The notes: generated by a model not told the origin, from the sequence alone. 64,000 bases of DNA from Bacteroidales bacterium UBA1180 (GCA_002310195.1 DBYS01000001.1:174945-238944), one strand, 5' to 3'. Shown: positions 1-8,980, numbered from the stretch's first letter. Made by a program: numbers and translations.

Positions 1-353
1 GCTACGATCTCCAGTTCGCCTTTGTCATTCACGCGGCGGTAGGCACTGAGGAAGGCGTTCTCCGCGCGGTCGAAGATGTTCAGGAACCCCTGATGCAGCG
101 GCAGTCCGGCGCGCAGGATCGTGCCCAGCACCACCTGATCGGTGGGCAACTGCACGGAGGCGGTGCCCAGAGGGGTGGTGACGTCTTTCGCTACATAGTT
201 CAGACGCTTGCTGACCTCTACCGCCATCACCTCACCTATGCGCTCGATGTTCCGGCGGAAACGCAGCGGGTCTTTTTGGATATTGACGTCGCGGATCTCG
301 CCGATGAACTGGTTGAGAATACTGTTGTTCTCCGATAAGTTGATGACTTGCAT
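1..353 (-). CDS. upp: Uracil phosphoribosyltransferase, 3' end cut by window edge
   Basis: Uracil phosphoribosyltransferase makes UMP from uracil and PRPP in cytosolic pyrimidine salvage. The ATG at 353-351 opens 117 residues that run off the left edge. Visible are the N-terminus MQVINLSENNS, then TPLGTASVQLP and DQVVLGTILRAGLPLHQGF, the latter being the conserved UPRTase block before the uracil-binding region. The C-terminal PRPP loop lies outside the window. The gene starts 4 bp after the stop of the coiled-coil protein at 358-996, so the two are probably co-transcribed from the promoter at 1061-1092. The family call is clear from the N-terminal half. Confidence 0.93.
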   Translation of the reverse strand, partial: MQVINLSENNSILNQFIGEIRDVNIQKDPLRFRRNIERIGEVMAVEVSKRLNYVAKDVTTPLGTASVQLPTDQVVLGTILRAGLPLHQGFLNIFDRAENAFLSAYRRVNDKGELEIV

Positions 354-357
354 AGTG

Positions 358-996
358 TTACTTTTGCGACTTCACGATCTTCATCTCGGCCTTGATGCTC
401 TCGCGGTTGTTCTTGAGCAGGGCTTCGAGTTGCTTGATGTCAGCCTCTTTGTTGATGATCTCGCTGTTATACACATTCAGGTCGTTACGCATCTGCTGCA
501 GCTGTACAGGATGGTTGGCGAGTTGTGTCTGACGGTTGGAGGTAGCGTTGATGGCGCCGTCCAGACCGCGACGCTGGCCTTGGAGCTGGTCAAGGGCTTT
601 CTCGCGTGTCTCTTCGTTGAGCAGACTGCTGCTGTTGATCAGACGGAGCTGCTTGTCGGCGTTCTCTTTGATCTTGGCCAGTTCGTCAAGCTCCTTCTGC
701 GAGTAGTCCTGGAGGTTTTTGAACGATTTCTCGGCGGCATCCACATAGCTCATCATCTGTTTCTGGAAGTCCTTCTCCGCCTTCAGTTGGTTTTGAATGT
801 CTTTCAGTTTCTTGGCGTCATCCTTCATCAGGTTCTCCAGGCGCTGGAGCTCCAGCAGGTACGACTGACCCTGGTACTGCGAACGAAGTGAATCGAAGTT
901 GAACTCCGTGAGTTTGATGTTCAGCGGAGTAACGTGTTGTGCCGACAGCGATACGGTCAGCATGGCTAACAAAGCAAGAATGATTGTTTTTTTCAT
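358..996 (-). CDS. Secreted coiled-coil protein of unknown function
   Basis: 212 residues. A signal peptide (MKKTIILALLAMLTVSLSAQ, cleavage probably after the SLSA stretch) is followed by an almost entirely charged, helical, heptad-rich sequence with many K, E, Q and L residues from about residue 45 to the end. This is a periplasmic or surface coiled-coil protein. The length and layout recall OmpH/Skp-like chaperones, but I see no family motif and do not assign one. It is the first gene after the minus-strand promoter at 1061-1092 and lies just upstream of upp. The function is unknown. The reading frame and signal peptide support a real gene. Confidence 0.85.
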   Translation of the reverse strand: MKKTIILALLAMLTVSLSAQHVTPLNIKLTEFNFDSLRSQYQGQSYLLELQRLENLMKDDAKKLKDIQNQLKAEKDFQKQMMSYVDAAEKSFKNLQDYSQKELDELAKIKENADKQLRLINSSSLLNEETREKALDQLQGQRRGLDGAINATSNRQTQLANHPVQLQQMRNDLNVYNSEIINKEADIKQLEALLKNNRESIKAEMKIVKSQK

Positions 997-1060
997 AATA
1001 AATAGTATTTAAAAGTATATTGATTTCGCAGGTTTAACGATATTTTTCAATTTGACGCTG

Positions 1061-1092
1061 CAAAGATACAAAAAAATTTGGTAATTTGCAAA
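1061..1092 (-). promoter_or_regulatory. Bacteroidota-type promoter for the coiled-coil/upp operon
   Basis: Read on the minus strand: TTTG (1092-1089), exactly 20 nt, then TATCTTTG (1068-1061), matching the TTTG-N20-TAnnTTTG consensus. It overlaps and interdigitates with the divergent promoter at 1077-1108. Confidence 0.85.
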
Positions 1093-1108
1093 AAAAGTTG
1101 TAACTTTG
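1077..1108 (+). promoter_or_regulatory. Bacteroidota-type promoter for the exonuclease/Sua5 gene
   Basis: TTTG (1077-1080), 20 nt, TAACTTTG (1101-1108). Transcription would start near 1115, which favours the ATG at 1138 over the in-frame TTG at 1126. Confidence 0.85.
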
Positions 1109-1137
1109 TGTGCTTTTATTGAATTTTGTCAAATTTG

Positions 1138-2388
1138 ATGGAACACGCTAAGCAATTTTCGCAGCATATTTCTAAGGAACTGGTCAATCTGATGCCTCTC
1201 GTTGCTTTTGACGGCGAGACGGTGATCGTTGATCACCCCGAGCAGATTGACGAGGCAGTGGCTTACCTGCGCGATTGTCCGGTGCTGGGTATCGATACCG
1301 AGTCGCGTCCGTCGTTCACGCGTGGCACGCACTACCCTACGGCACTGGTACAGATCGCTTCGGTTGACCGCTGTTACCTCTTTCGGCTCAACAAGATAGG
1401 TTTTCCGCCTAACCTGGCAAGGCTCTTCAGCGACCGCCGGATATGCAAGGTCGGTCTCGCTTTCCGTGACGATCTCAACGGTCTGAGGAGGCTGCACGAC
1501 TTCAAGCCGCAGAACTGCGTTGACTTGCAGTCGATAGTGGCGCGCTACGGCATACTTGAGCTCGGGCTGCAGAAGATCTTTGCCATCGTGTTTGGCAAGA
1601 AGATCAGCAAATCGCAGCAGCTTACCAACTGGGAAGCTGACATTCTCACGCCCGAGCAGGCGCGATACGCGGCTACCGATGCGTGGGCTACGCTGCTCAT
1701 TTATAACGCGTTGCAGGACGCGGTGGCGCTGCCCAAACGAGAGGTGGAGCGGATGAAGTTCGCCGAGCGTGAGGCACAGGTGCGGCATCAGTTGGACATC
1801 AATATGCACCGCGATATCGATCATGCAGTCGAGGTGCTGCAGGCAGGCGGAGTGATCCTTTATCCGACCGATACGGTCTGGGGACTGGGTTGCGATGCAA
1901 CCAACGATGAGGCGGTAGCCAAGCTCTTCCGGCTCAAGCAGCGTGACCGCGGACGGTCGATGCTGGTGCTGGTGGATAGTGCTGAGGCGGTGGCGAAGTA
2001 CACTGCCGGTGTACCCGACGCTGCGGCTAACCTGTTGGAGGTGTCTGCGCCCGAGGAAGGTGTGTCGCCCAAACCGCTGACGATCATCTACCCCGATGCA
2101 TGCAACGTCAGCCGCGATATACTGGCCGACGATGGCAGTCTGGGGATCAGGGTCACGTACGAACGATTCTCCAATCTGCTGTGCCGCCAGCTCGGCAAAC
2201 CGCTGGTATCGACCTCGGCTAACTTCTCCGGACGGCCCACGCCGAAGACGTTCTGCGAGATCGACGGCAAGCTCCTGGAGGCTGTGGATTATGTATGCCA
2301 TTTCCGCCGCAGCGACACCAAGCCTGCGCGGCCGAGCAGCATCATCAAGGTAGGTGCAAACAACGAGATAACAATCATTCGTTCCTAA
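1138..2388 (+). CDS. 3'-5' exonuclease (DEDDy) fused to a Sua5/YrdC threonylcarbamoyl-AMP synthase domain
   Basis: 416 residues from the ATG; an in-frame TTG lies 12 bp upstream. Residues about 1-205 are an RNase D-like 3'-5' exonuclease: LGIDTES supplies the first Asp/Glu pair, NCVDLQS a middle Asp, and YAATDAW the Tyr/Asp pair of the third motif. Residues about 220-416 are a YrdC/Sua5 domain: ILYPTDTVWGLGCDATND, FRLKQRDRGRSM and the later STSANFSGRPTP. YrdC domains make threonylcarbamoyl-AMP for the t6A37 tRNA modification. I see no C-terminal Sua5 extension. The joint is continuous, with no frameshift signal. The two parts are normally separate proteins, so the fusion is unusual. tsaE, from the same pathway, lies at 19738-20190. 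Confidence 0.88.
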   Translation: MEHAKQFSQHISKELVNLMPLVAFDGETVIVDHPEQIDEAVAYLRDCPVLGIDTESRPSFTRGTHYPTALVQIASVDRCYLFRLNKIGFPPNLARLFSDRRICKVGLAFRDDLNGLRRLHDFKPQNCVDLQSIVARYGILELGLQKIFAIVFGKKISKSQQLTNWEADILTPEQARYAATDAWATLLIYNALQDAVALPKREVERMKFAEREAQVRHQLDINMHRDIDHAVEVLQAGGVILYPTDTVWGLGCDATNDEAVAKLFRLKQRDRGRSMLVLVDSAEAVAKYTAGVPDAAANLLEVSAPEEGVSPKPLTIIYPDACNVSRDILADDGSLGIRVTYERFSNLLCRQLGKPLVSTSANFSGRPTPKTFCEIDGKLLEAVDYVCHFRRSDTKPARPSSIIKVGANNEITIIRS

Positions 2389-2390
2389 TC

Positions 2391-3662
2391 ATGACACAAC
2401 GTCGCAAAATACAATTAGCCTACATCGCCATCGACTTCTTGACTGCGGAGCTGGTGTGGCTTGCGTTTCTGCTTTTCCGCTGGCTGGTGTACGAGGGTAA
2501 GGTGTTCAGTGTGGATACGGTGCTGATCCCTGCGTTCGATTTCTATCGGCCGCTGATCATCTATCCGATAGGCTGTCTGGTGATCTATTACCTGTCGGGG
2601 TACTACTTGCGTGTGCATCACAAGCGCCTGACGCATGAGTTGATGACTACGTTCATCTCGTCGGTAGTGATTGCTCTCGGGGCGTTCTTTATCATCATCA
2701 TCGACGATCAGGTTGAGAACTACCACCGTTATGTTGCTTCGCTGGCAGTGCTATGGCTGTTGCAGTTCAGCATCAGTTATGTGTTCCGCCTGGCGCTGAC
2801 CTTGATCATTCGCCGTCACGCCACGCCGCCGGCTACGTTCACTGTTCACAGCGAACAGGATGTTGCCGCGCTACGGCCGAACAAAGGTGACCGTGTGATC
2901 ATCGATCCGCTGCCCTCGCTCGACGAGAATGCGCTGTACAGGCTTATCCGGCAGCTCTACCCGATGGATGTGGAGATAGCCGTGGTGCCGAAGCTGTACG
3001 ATATGCTGACCGGTGCCGCGAAGATCCCCGAGATCGACGCCAACCCGCTCGTGCTGATCACCGAGCACAAGATGACCGACTCCGAGCTGTGCATCAAGCG
3101 TGCGTTCGATATAGTGGCTGCATCGGTGACGATCATCGTTCTGTCGCCGCTGTATGTGCTGCTGTGGATACTGGCGTACAGCTCGTCGAAGGGTCCGGCG
3201 TTCTACAGCCAGCAGCGCATAGGACTGCACGGCAAGCCGTTTGCGATCTATAAGTTCCGCACGATGGTGCAGCATGCCGAGGACGATGTGCCGCAGCTCT
3301 CGGCGGACGATGACCCGCGTATAACGCGTGTGGGGCACTTCATGCGCCGGTACAGGCTCGACGAGTTGCCGCAGATGTGGAACATCATCAAGGGTGACAT
3401 GTCGATTGTCGGTCCGCGTCCCGAACGGGAGTTCTTTATCCGTCAGATTGTGGAACAGGCGCCGTACTACTGTCTGCTGTACAAGATCCGCCCGGGCATG
3501 ACCAGCTGGGGACCGATCCGCGTGGGGTACACCGATACGCTGCAGAAGATGATCGACCGGCTGAACTACGACATTGTGTATATGGAGAACATGTCGTTGC
3601 GTCTTGACATCAAGATCCTGTTTTACACCATAGGTGTGATCCTCGACGGCAAAGGCAAGTAA
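2391..3662 (+). CDS. Polyprenyl-phosphate sugar-1-phosphate transferase (WcaJ-like)
   Basis: 423 residues. This family transfers a sugar-1-phosphate onto undecaprenyl phosphate, the first membrane step of exopolysaccharide or O-antigen synthesis. The N-terminal half carries about four hydrophobic helices (starting LAYIAIDFLTAELVW). The C-terminal bacterial sugar transferase domain begins at CIKRAFDIVAAS with one more membrane helix and has FYSQQRIGLHGKPF, YKFRTM, RRYRLDELPQMWN and DMSIVGPRPE, all hallmarks of the catalytic domain. I chose the ATG at 2391 because it starts the first membrane-adjacent segment 2 bp after the previous stop. A longer in-frame extension overlaps that gene and has no family resemblance. 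No other polysaccharide genes are adjacent. Confidence 0.9.
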   Translation: MTQRRKIQLAYIAIDFLTAELVWLAFLLFRWLVYEGKVFSVDTVLIPAFDFYRPLIIYPIGCLVIYYLSGYYLRVHHKRLTHELMTTFISSVVIALGAFFIIIIDDQVENYHRYVASLAVLWLLQFSISYVFRLALTLIIRRHATPPATFTVHSEQDVAALRPNKGDRVIIDPLPSLDENALYRLIRQLYPMDVEIAVVPKLYDMLTGAAKIPEIDANPLVLITEHKMTDSELCIKRAFDIVAASVTIIVLSPLYVLLWILAYSSSKGPAFYSQQRIGLHGKPFAIYKFRTMVQHAEDDVPQLSADDDPRITRVGHFMRRYRLDELPQMWNIIKGDMSIVGPRPEREFFIRQIVEQAPYYCLLYKIRPGMTSWGPIRVGYTDTLQKMIDRLNYDIVYMENMSLRLDIKILFYTIGVILDGKGK

Positions 3663-3669
3663 CCCTCTG

Positions 3670-3728
3670 CCCGTGTAATAGTAGTCACCCGCGTAATAGT
3701 ATGTTGTCAGCTGACCTGTATAATAGTT
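3670..3728. repeat. Three imperfect 14-bp direct repeats (CCYGYRTAATAGTW)
   Basis: Copies at 3670-3683, 3688-3701 and 3715-3728 in the short gap before xseB, with a perfect palindrome GTCAGCTGAC at 3706-3715 between copies two and three. No Bacteroidota promoter is visible in this gap. Its role is unknown. Confidence 0.6.
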
Positions 3729-3732
3729 TATT

Positions 3733-3918
3733 ATGGATAATTTAACTTATGATCAGGCGATCCGCCGCATTGAAGAGATCGTGCGCGAACTCGAACAGAC
3801 CGAGGCACTCTCCGTGAGCACGTACAAGCAGAAAGCCGCTGAGGCTCAGCAGCTGCTCCGCTATTGCGAATCCCAGCTCCGCGAGATGGAGTCTGCCCTC
3901 TCCGCCAAACCCGAATAA
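3733..3918 (+). CDS. xseB: Exodeoxyribonuclease VII small subunit
   Basis: 61 residues, the usual length for XseB, which binds in multiple copies to XseA to form exonuclease VII, a nuclease acting on single-stranded DNA. The family pattern is visible: MDNLTYDQAIRRIEEIVREL, a central LSVSTYKQKAAEAQQLL and a helical C-terminus. It begins 70 bp after the sugar transferase stop. The large subunit xseA is not in this window, although the pair is often adjacent. Tandem hairpins follow the stop codon and the first has a T-run. Confidence 0.88.
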   Translation: MDNLTYDQAIRRIEEIVRELEQTEALSVSTYKQKAAEAQQLLRYCESQLREMESALSAKPE

Positions 3919-3929
3919 TACCCGCCCCG

Positions 3930-4004
3930 GTATCTGTCAGCCAGGTTTGGCTGACCATTTTTTCCTAGCCTTCAGTATCTGTCAGCCAGGTTTGGCTGAC
4001 CATT
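3930..4004. repeat. Tandem pair of 30-bp hairpin repeats
   Basis: A 30-bp unit containing the palindrome GTCAGCCAGGTTTGGCTGAC is repeated exactly at 3930-3959 and 3975-4004. Related stems occur after the protease gene (10079-10112) and after dacB (59381-59400). Confidence 0.8.
3936..3963 (+). terminator. Intrinsic terminator after xseB
   Basis: Perfect 8-bp stem GTCAGCCA / TGGCTGAC with a GGTT loop (3936-3955), followed by CATTTTTT. A second identical hairpin follows at 3981-4000 without a T-run. Confidence 0.8.
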
Positions 4005-4250
4005 GTAGCCGCCTTTAGCGCCGCTTGTCGAGGCCCTGTCGGGCGCGCATCGACCCCTCACCAAATGATACCCACAAGATATCCAAATGATAACCATAGG
4101 ATAACACCCCCTTTTTTACATTTTTAACCTTATACTATATATATACTATGTATATATATACTTTTTGTCATTTTTTCATCCCAAAATGCCTATCCTGCCC
4201 CCCCAATCTTGTCACCTTAACTTGATAAATTATTTTATTCTCAGCAAACG
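4005..4250. other. AT-rich intergenic stretch before the giant secreted protein
   Basis: No gene seen. It holds a GC-rich inverted segment around 4027-4052, two CCAAATGATA direct repeats (near 4061 and 4080) and a TATATATACT-rich tract near 4135-4160. It connects the xseB terminator to the promoter at 4251-4282. Confidence 0.5.
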
Positions 4251-4282
4251 CTTGCAGAAGTGGAAAAATTTTCGTACCTTTG
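4251..4282 (+). promoter_or_regulatory. Promoter and 5' stem-loop for the giant secreted protein
   Basis: CTTG (4251-4254), 20 nt, TACCTTTG (4275-4282). An inverted repeat GTTAGGTA / TACCTAAC (4290-4297 / 4307-4314) sits right at the expected transcript start. It would form a 5'-terminal stem-loop on the mRNA or could be an operator. Confidence 0.75.
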
Positions 4283-4350
4283 CACTCGTGTTAGGTATGT
4301 AGTTACTACCTAACAACCAAATCTAATAATCATCAAAAAAACTATTCAAT

Positions 4351-7300
4351 ATGAAAAAACTATTCTTCCTTTTTTCATTACTGATGTGCTTTAGCATCGG
4401 GCAAATGTGGTCTGCTGTTGCAAGCGGTACGACTTATGAAGTAAAATCTTCAGCCCCAACAGGTTGGACTTCAAATGGTGAGTTTTCAACATCCGGAGGT
4501 GGTTTTATAAAATTAGTAGCCTCAACTAATTACATTCAAACCGATGAATTTTGTCAAGGAGGTTTTACATCCATTAAAATTAAAGCTCGTAAATTTGGTG
4601 GTCCTGATGCGACACAAGGAAAAATATATGTCGACTGGTATGAAACAGGAGCATCAACCCCTATTGAGTTAGGTACTGTATCTCCCTCGGGTACTAGTTT
4701 GGCGGATTTGACAATTTCTTCCCCCTCGGCAGTTACTGCGAATAAGACCGGTTATATTAAAATCTCGTGCAAAGGTGCAAGTAGTAGTAAGGGATGCGGT
4801 GTTTCGGAAGTGACTATTACTTACACAGCAGGAACATGTGGCGGTGGCACTCCTACTTGTGCGAAACCGACATTCTCGCCGGAAGCAGGTTCGTATGAAG
4901 GAACACAGAATGTAACAATAACTTCTACATCGGGTGCTACAATTTATTACACCACGGATGGTTCCACTCCGTCAACGAGTTCATCGATTTATTCAGCAGC
5001 AATTCCTGTTGCAGCAGATATGACTATCAAGGCTTATGCGGTTAAGGCAGGTAGCAATGATAGTGAAGTGGCAGAGGCGGCATATACCATTACCGAAGGT
5101 CCGGATGTAACACTAGATTTTACCACCAATACCGTATGGCAATTCCCAACGAGCAACACTCTTGATGAAGGTACTTTCTCAGACGGGACATATACAATCA
5201 AAGTAAAAGGTGAAGGTTCTGGTAAAGGTTATAAGTTCTCAAGCGGAAAATTATTAATAGGTCAAAATGGAGCATATCTCCTTTTGCCGGAATTTGCTAA
5301 TCCTATCGCGAAAATCGTATGCCCTGGAGTTTCTGGAGCATCTGGTTCTGTAAAGTGGAATGTTTATGATGGAGAAACCGCGGTTAGTACAGAAGTAACC
5401 GGTTGTACATCTGATGTTACATTTGAAATAGAGCCTAAAGAGGCAAACAAGCAATATAAAATTAGACTGAACAGCGCGCACAATCTCCAAATCTCTCATG
5501 TTAAAATTTACTTTGGGGAAGAACCAGCGGTTGCAAAACCGATAATCTCTGGCTTGGAGAACTTTGTAACATCTACAGAAGTTGGTCTTACTTGTTCAAC
5601 AGAGGGGGCAACAATTTATTATACCACAGATGGTTCTAATCCGAAAACTTCGAACACAAAAAATACATATTCCGCAGCATTCACACTAAGTGCAACGACC
5701 ACGATTAAGGCTGCAGCAAAGGTAAATAACGACTGGAGTAATGTTGCCGAAAAGACATTCACAAAGGTTACTCCGATGACAGTGGCACAAGCATTGAATG
5801 TAACTCCTGCAATAAATAAATGCGTGAAAGGTGTCGTCGCAACTATTACAGAAATTAGCACAGAGCACGGTAATGCAACATACACAATCAAAGATGAAGA
5901 TGCGGATAATTCTATGATTATATACCGTGGATTGTATTTGAATAATACGGCATTTACAACGGAGGATCAGATTTATGTAGGTGATGAGGTTACTATATTT
6001 GGCACAATTAGCGAATATCAAAGCGTTAATCAGTTCGCGCAAGGCAACTATATCGTTGCTTTAAAACCGGCAGCCCGTCTCGCATGGAGCGCTGAATCTT
6101 TTGATGCTTCTCTCGAAGGTGCAAATACGTTCCCGAGTTTGACCAATACGAATAGTGTGAGTGTAAGTTATAGCAGTTCTAATACTTCCGCTGCAACTAT
6201 TTCTAACGAGGAAGGCCACGAAGGTGAGATTTCGCTGGTAGCTGTTGGTTCGACAACGATTACCGCTTCGTTCGCAGGTAATGAGACTTACAAGGCAAAA
6301 TCGGTAAGTTATACGCTGAATGTAGCTTCGTCGTTAGTAACTTTGACTTATAATGTAGATGGCGGTGAAGCTATTGATCCTGTTAATGTAAGTGCTCTGC
6401 CGAATCCGCTGCCGACAACCACAAAGGCCGGCAAGAACTTCGGTGGTTGGTTTACTGATTCGCAAAAGACGGTTGCAGCAGTTGCAGGTGCAGCTATTAC
6501 CGAGAACACCACTCTCTACGCCAAGTGGCTTGATCCGTATACCGTGGCTGAGGCTAAGGCAGTTATTGATGGACTTAATGGCGGTACTAAAGATAATCAG
6601 TATGTAGCAGGTATAATCAGTCAAATAGACAGTTACAGCAGCCAATATCACTCCATTACTTATTGGATCTCTGCTGATGGCACAACGACCAACCAATTGG
6701 AAGTGTATAGCGGAAAAGGCTTAAATAGCGCTAATTTCTCCGCTGTGACAGATTTGGAACTTGGCGACGAAGTGGTTGTTACCGGTACGCTCAAGAAATA
6801 CAATGATGTTTATGAGTTCGACAAGAACAACTATCTCTATTCTCTAAGCCGCAAGGCAAGTGCCGGATTGGAATATGCAACAACGGCTGTCAACAAAGCT
6901 GTTGGCGATGATGCTTTCATCAATCCGCTGACTAACCCGAATAGTGTTGCAGTTACTTATGCAACCAGCGATGATCAAGTAGCCGAGGTCGCTAATGATG
7001 GTACTGTAACTATCGTTGGTGAAGGTTCTGCAACTATCACGGCTTCGTTCGCAGGTAACGAGACATATAGTGCCGCACAAGTTTCGTACACGTTGACAGT
7101 AAGTGCTACTCCGGTTGTCCTCACTGACTACTACGAGAAAGTAACCTCAACTGCCAATATAACGGATGGTACTTACCTTATCGTTTACGAGGAAGGTAAT
7201 GTTGCTTTCAACGGTGGTTTGGAGACTTTAGATGCAGTAAGTAATACTATTGCAGTTGAAATTACGAATGACAAAAAGATCGGTGTAACAGAACAGACTG

Positions 7301-8952
7301 CAGCAGCTACATTCCATATTGACGTTACTGCCGGGACAATCAAATCTGCAAGCAATAAGTATATTGGTGTATCGAGCAATTCGAATGGACTAAAGACCAG
7401 TGATGATGCAAGTACATATTCGCATACATTCTCCATTGATGACGATGGTAATGCTGTGATTGCTGCTGCATTCGATGGTTCTACAATGTCCTTACGTTAT
7501 AACACGGCAAGCAACCAAGCACGCTTCCGTTATTATAAAGATAATGGTCAGCAAGCTATCCAACTCTATAAGTTACACGGTGAGGTTGTAAAGCCTGCAG
7601 CGGGCTTAGCGTGGGATCCAGCAGATGATATTGTATTGACGGTTGGTGATGAGTTTACTGCTCCGACGTTGTTGAATCCGAACAACATTGCTACCGCTGA
7701 CATTGCCATCGCAAGTGATAATGAAGATTTGGCAACTGTAAGCAATGGTGTTGTTTCGCTTGTAGCAGATGCAACCGGTACGGCAACTATTACAGCAACA
7801 TTTGCCGGAAACGACAACTACAAAGCCGGTAGCGCTTCTTATACGATTACGGTGAATGCCGCAGCATCGCCTGCAAGCGGTGCTACCTACAGCAAGGTAA
7901 CTTCAACATCGGACATCACTGATGGCGAATATTTGATTGTATATGAAGCTACAAGTGTAGCATTCAATGGAGCTTTGGAGACTTTGGATGCAGAAGGCAA
8001 TAGTATAGCTGTAACAATTAGCGAAGGAGTAATTGCCGGCACAACCGCCATTGACGCAGCAGTGTTTACTATTGACGTAACAGCCGGTACACTTCAATCT
8101 GCAAGTGGATATTACATTGGCGTTTCTAGTAACTCGAATGGTTTGAAGCAAACTGATAATGCAGAGACTTACACGCACACCTTCTCTATCGATGATGATG
8201 GAAATGCAGTAATCCTGGCTAACTTTGAAGGATCAACTATGAAGTTGCGCTATAATCCTTCTACTTCGTCCGGAAACCTCCGCTTCCGTTATTACAAGAA
8301 CGATGGTCAGCAAGCTATCCAACTCTATAAGAAAGAAAGTGCACAGCCCGTTGAGCCCGAACCTGTTTACGACTTCGAAGAAGTACGTAGCGGTCTGGAG
8401 GTTGGTCGTCACTATACAATCTGTCTGGAGAAGAAGATCGTGGCCGTGCGCGGTGCAACGTTCTGGGGTATAAACAATTGCAGCGAGGATAACCTGACGG
8501 TTTATCTGGAAATGCAACAACCGCCGTTTGATGCAGGTAAACCGTTCATCTTCCACGCAACGGCTGAAACACTTGAAGTAGCATACGAGGGTGATGCAGT
8601 AGGTGCTCCGATCACAAACGGCGCACTGCGCGGAACATTCAGCTACATGGCTGCTGATGCACTTGCCGCTGCCGGCTCGAACATATACATGATGTACAAC
8701 AACGCTCTGCACCCGTTAGGAACGAACAACCACCTGGATGCACACCGCGCATACCTGCTATTCGATGCACTGGTGCCGGGTACACCTGCTCCGGGTAGAA
8801 CGGTACGCTCGATGCCGATGCATGGAAACGTAACGACCGACATCGAGGATGCTGAGGCTTCGGCAAAGCCGATGAAGAAGCTGATAGACGGTCAACTGTT
8901 CATCCAGTGCGGCGAGAAGCTGTATGACGCAACAGGACGTCAAGTGAAGTAA
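4351..8952 (+). CDS. Giant secreted multi-domain repeat protein
   Basis: 1533 residues with an N-terminal signal peptide (MKKLFFLFSLLMCFSIGQMW). Approximate layout: chitobiase/CHB_HEX_C-like repeats at 171-248 and 394-470 (each with ATIYYTTDGS); OB-fold-like segments at 475-575 and 728-830; Ig-like (Big-type) repeats at 573-660, 834-922 and 1084-1170, each ending in TITASFAGNETY or a close variant; an InlB-type repeat at 663-730 (GGWFTD...LYAKW); two near-identical modules of about 150 residues at 927-1078 and 1178-1330 (NGGLETLD, YIGVSSNSNGLK, QQAIQLYK). The last 200 residues end in KLIDGQLFIQCGEKLYDATG, resembling the C-terminal segment of many Bacteroidales secreted proteins. No enzyme motif is visible, so it is probably a surface or extracellular binding protein. 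The first 1330 codons are AT-richer than the last 200. Confidence 0.88.
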   Translation: MKKLFFLFSLLMCFSIGQMWSAVASGTTYEVKSSAPTGWTSNGEFSTSGGGFIKLVASTNYIQTDEFCQGGFTSIKIKARKFGGPDATQGKIYVDWYETGASTPIELGTVSPSGTSLADLTISSPSAVTANKTGYIKISCKGASSSKGCGVSEVTITYTAGTCGGGTPTCAKPTFSPEAGSYEGTQNVTITSTSGATIYYTTDGSTPSTSSSIYSAAIPVAADMTIKAYAVKAGSNDSEVAEAAYTITEGPDVTLDFTTNTVWQFPTSNTLDEGTFSDGTYTIKVKGEGSGKGYKFSSGKLLIGQNGAYLLLPEFANPIAKIVCPGVSGASGSVKWNVYDGETAVSTEVTGCTSDVTFEIEPKEANKQYKIRLNSAHNLQISHVKIYFGEEPAVAKPIISGLENFVTSTEVGLTCSTEGATIYYTTDGSNPKTSNTKNTYSAAFTLSATTTIKAAAKVNNDWSNVAEKTFTKVTPMTVAQALNVTPAINKCVKGVVATITEISTEHGNATYTIKDEDADNSMIIYRGLYLNNTAFTTEDQIYVGDEVTIFGTISEYQSVNQFAQGNYIVALKPAARLAWSAESFDASLEGANTFPSLTNTNSVSVSYSSSNTSAATISNEEGHEGEISLVAVGSTTITASFAGNETYKAKSVSYTLNVASSLVTLTYNVDGGEAIDPVNVSALPNPLPTTTKAGKNFGGWFTDSQKTVAAVAGAAITENTTLYAKWLDPYTVAEAKAVIDGLNGGTKDNQYVAGIISQIDSYSSQYHSITYWISADGTTTNQLEVYSGKGLNSANFSAVTDLELGDEVVVTGTLKKYNDVYEFDKNNYLYSLSRKASAGLEYATTAVNKAVGDDAFINPLTNPNSVAVTYATSDDQVAEVANDGTVTIVGEGSATITASFAGNETYSAAQVSYTLTVSATPVVLTDYYEKVTSTANITDGTYLIVYEEGNVAFNGGLETLDAVSNTIAVEITNDKKIGVTEQTAAATFHIDVTAGTIKSASNKYIGVSSNSNGLKTSDDASTYSHTFSIDDDGNAVIAAAFDGSTMSLRYNTASNQARFRYYKDNGQQAIQLYKLHGEVVKPAAGLAWDPADDIVLTVGDEFTAPTLLNPNNIATADIAIASDNEDLATVSNGVVSLVADATGTATITATFAGNDNYKAGSASYTITVNAAASPASGATYSKVTSTSDITDGEYLIVYEATSVAFNGALETLDAEGNSIAVTISEGVIAGTTAIDAAVFTIDVTAGTLQSASGYYIGVSSNSNGLKQTDNAETYTHTFSIDDDGNAVILANFEGSTMKLRYNPSTSSGNLRFRYYKNDGQQAIQLYKKESAQPVEPEPVYDFEEVRSGLEVGRHYTICLEKKIVAVRGATFWGINNCSEDNLTVYLEMQQPPFDAGKPFIFHATAETLEVAYEGDAVGAPITNGALRGTFSYMAADALAAAGSNIYMMYNNALHPLGTNNHLDAHRAYLLFDALVPGTPAPGRTVRSMPMHGNVTTDIEDAEASAKPMKKLIDGQLFIQCGEKLYDATGRQVK

Positions 8953-8980
8953 TGTGTAACCCTCAAAAACCCCGAGAATT

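Noticed and set aside
1129..2301. Long minus-strand open frame (390 codons) opposite the exonuclease/Sua5 gene
   Set aside because: Runs opposite a gene with clear motifs, has no family pattern, and is rich in His/Arg/Gln as expected of an antisense shadow.
3715..3728. Sigma-70-like TATAAT box before xseB
   Set aside because: Part of the 14-bp repeat; Bacteroidota do not use the TATAAT consensus and no partner box is found.
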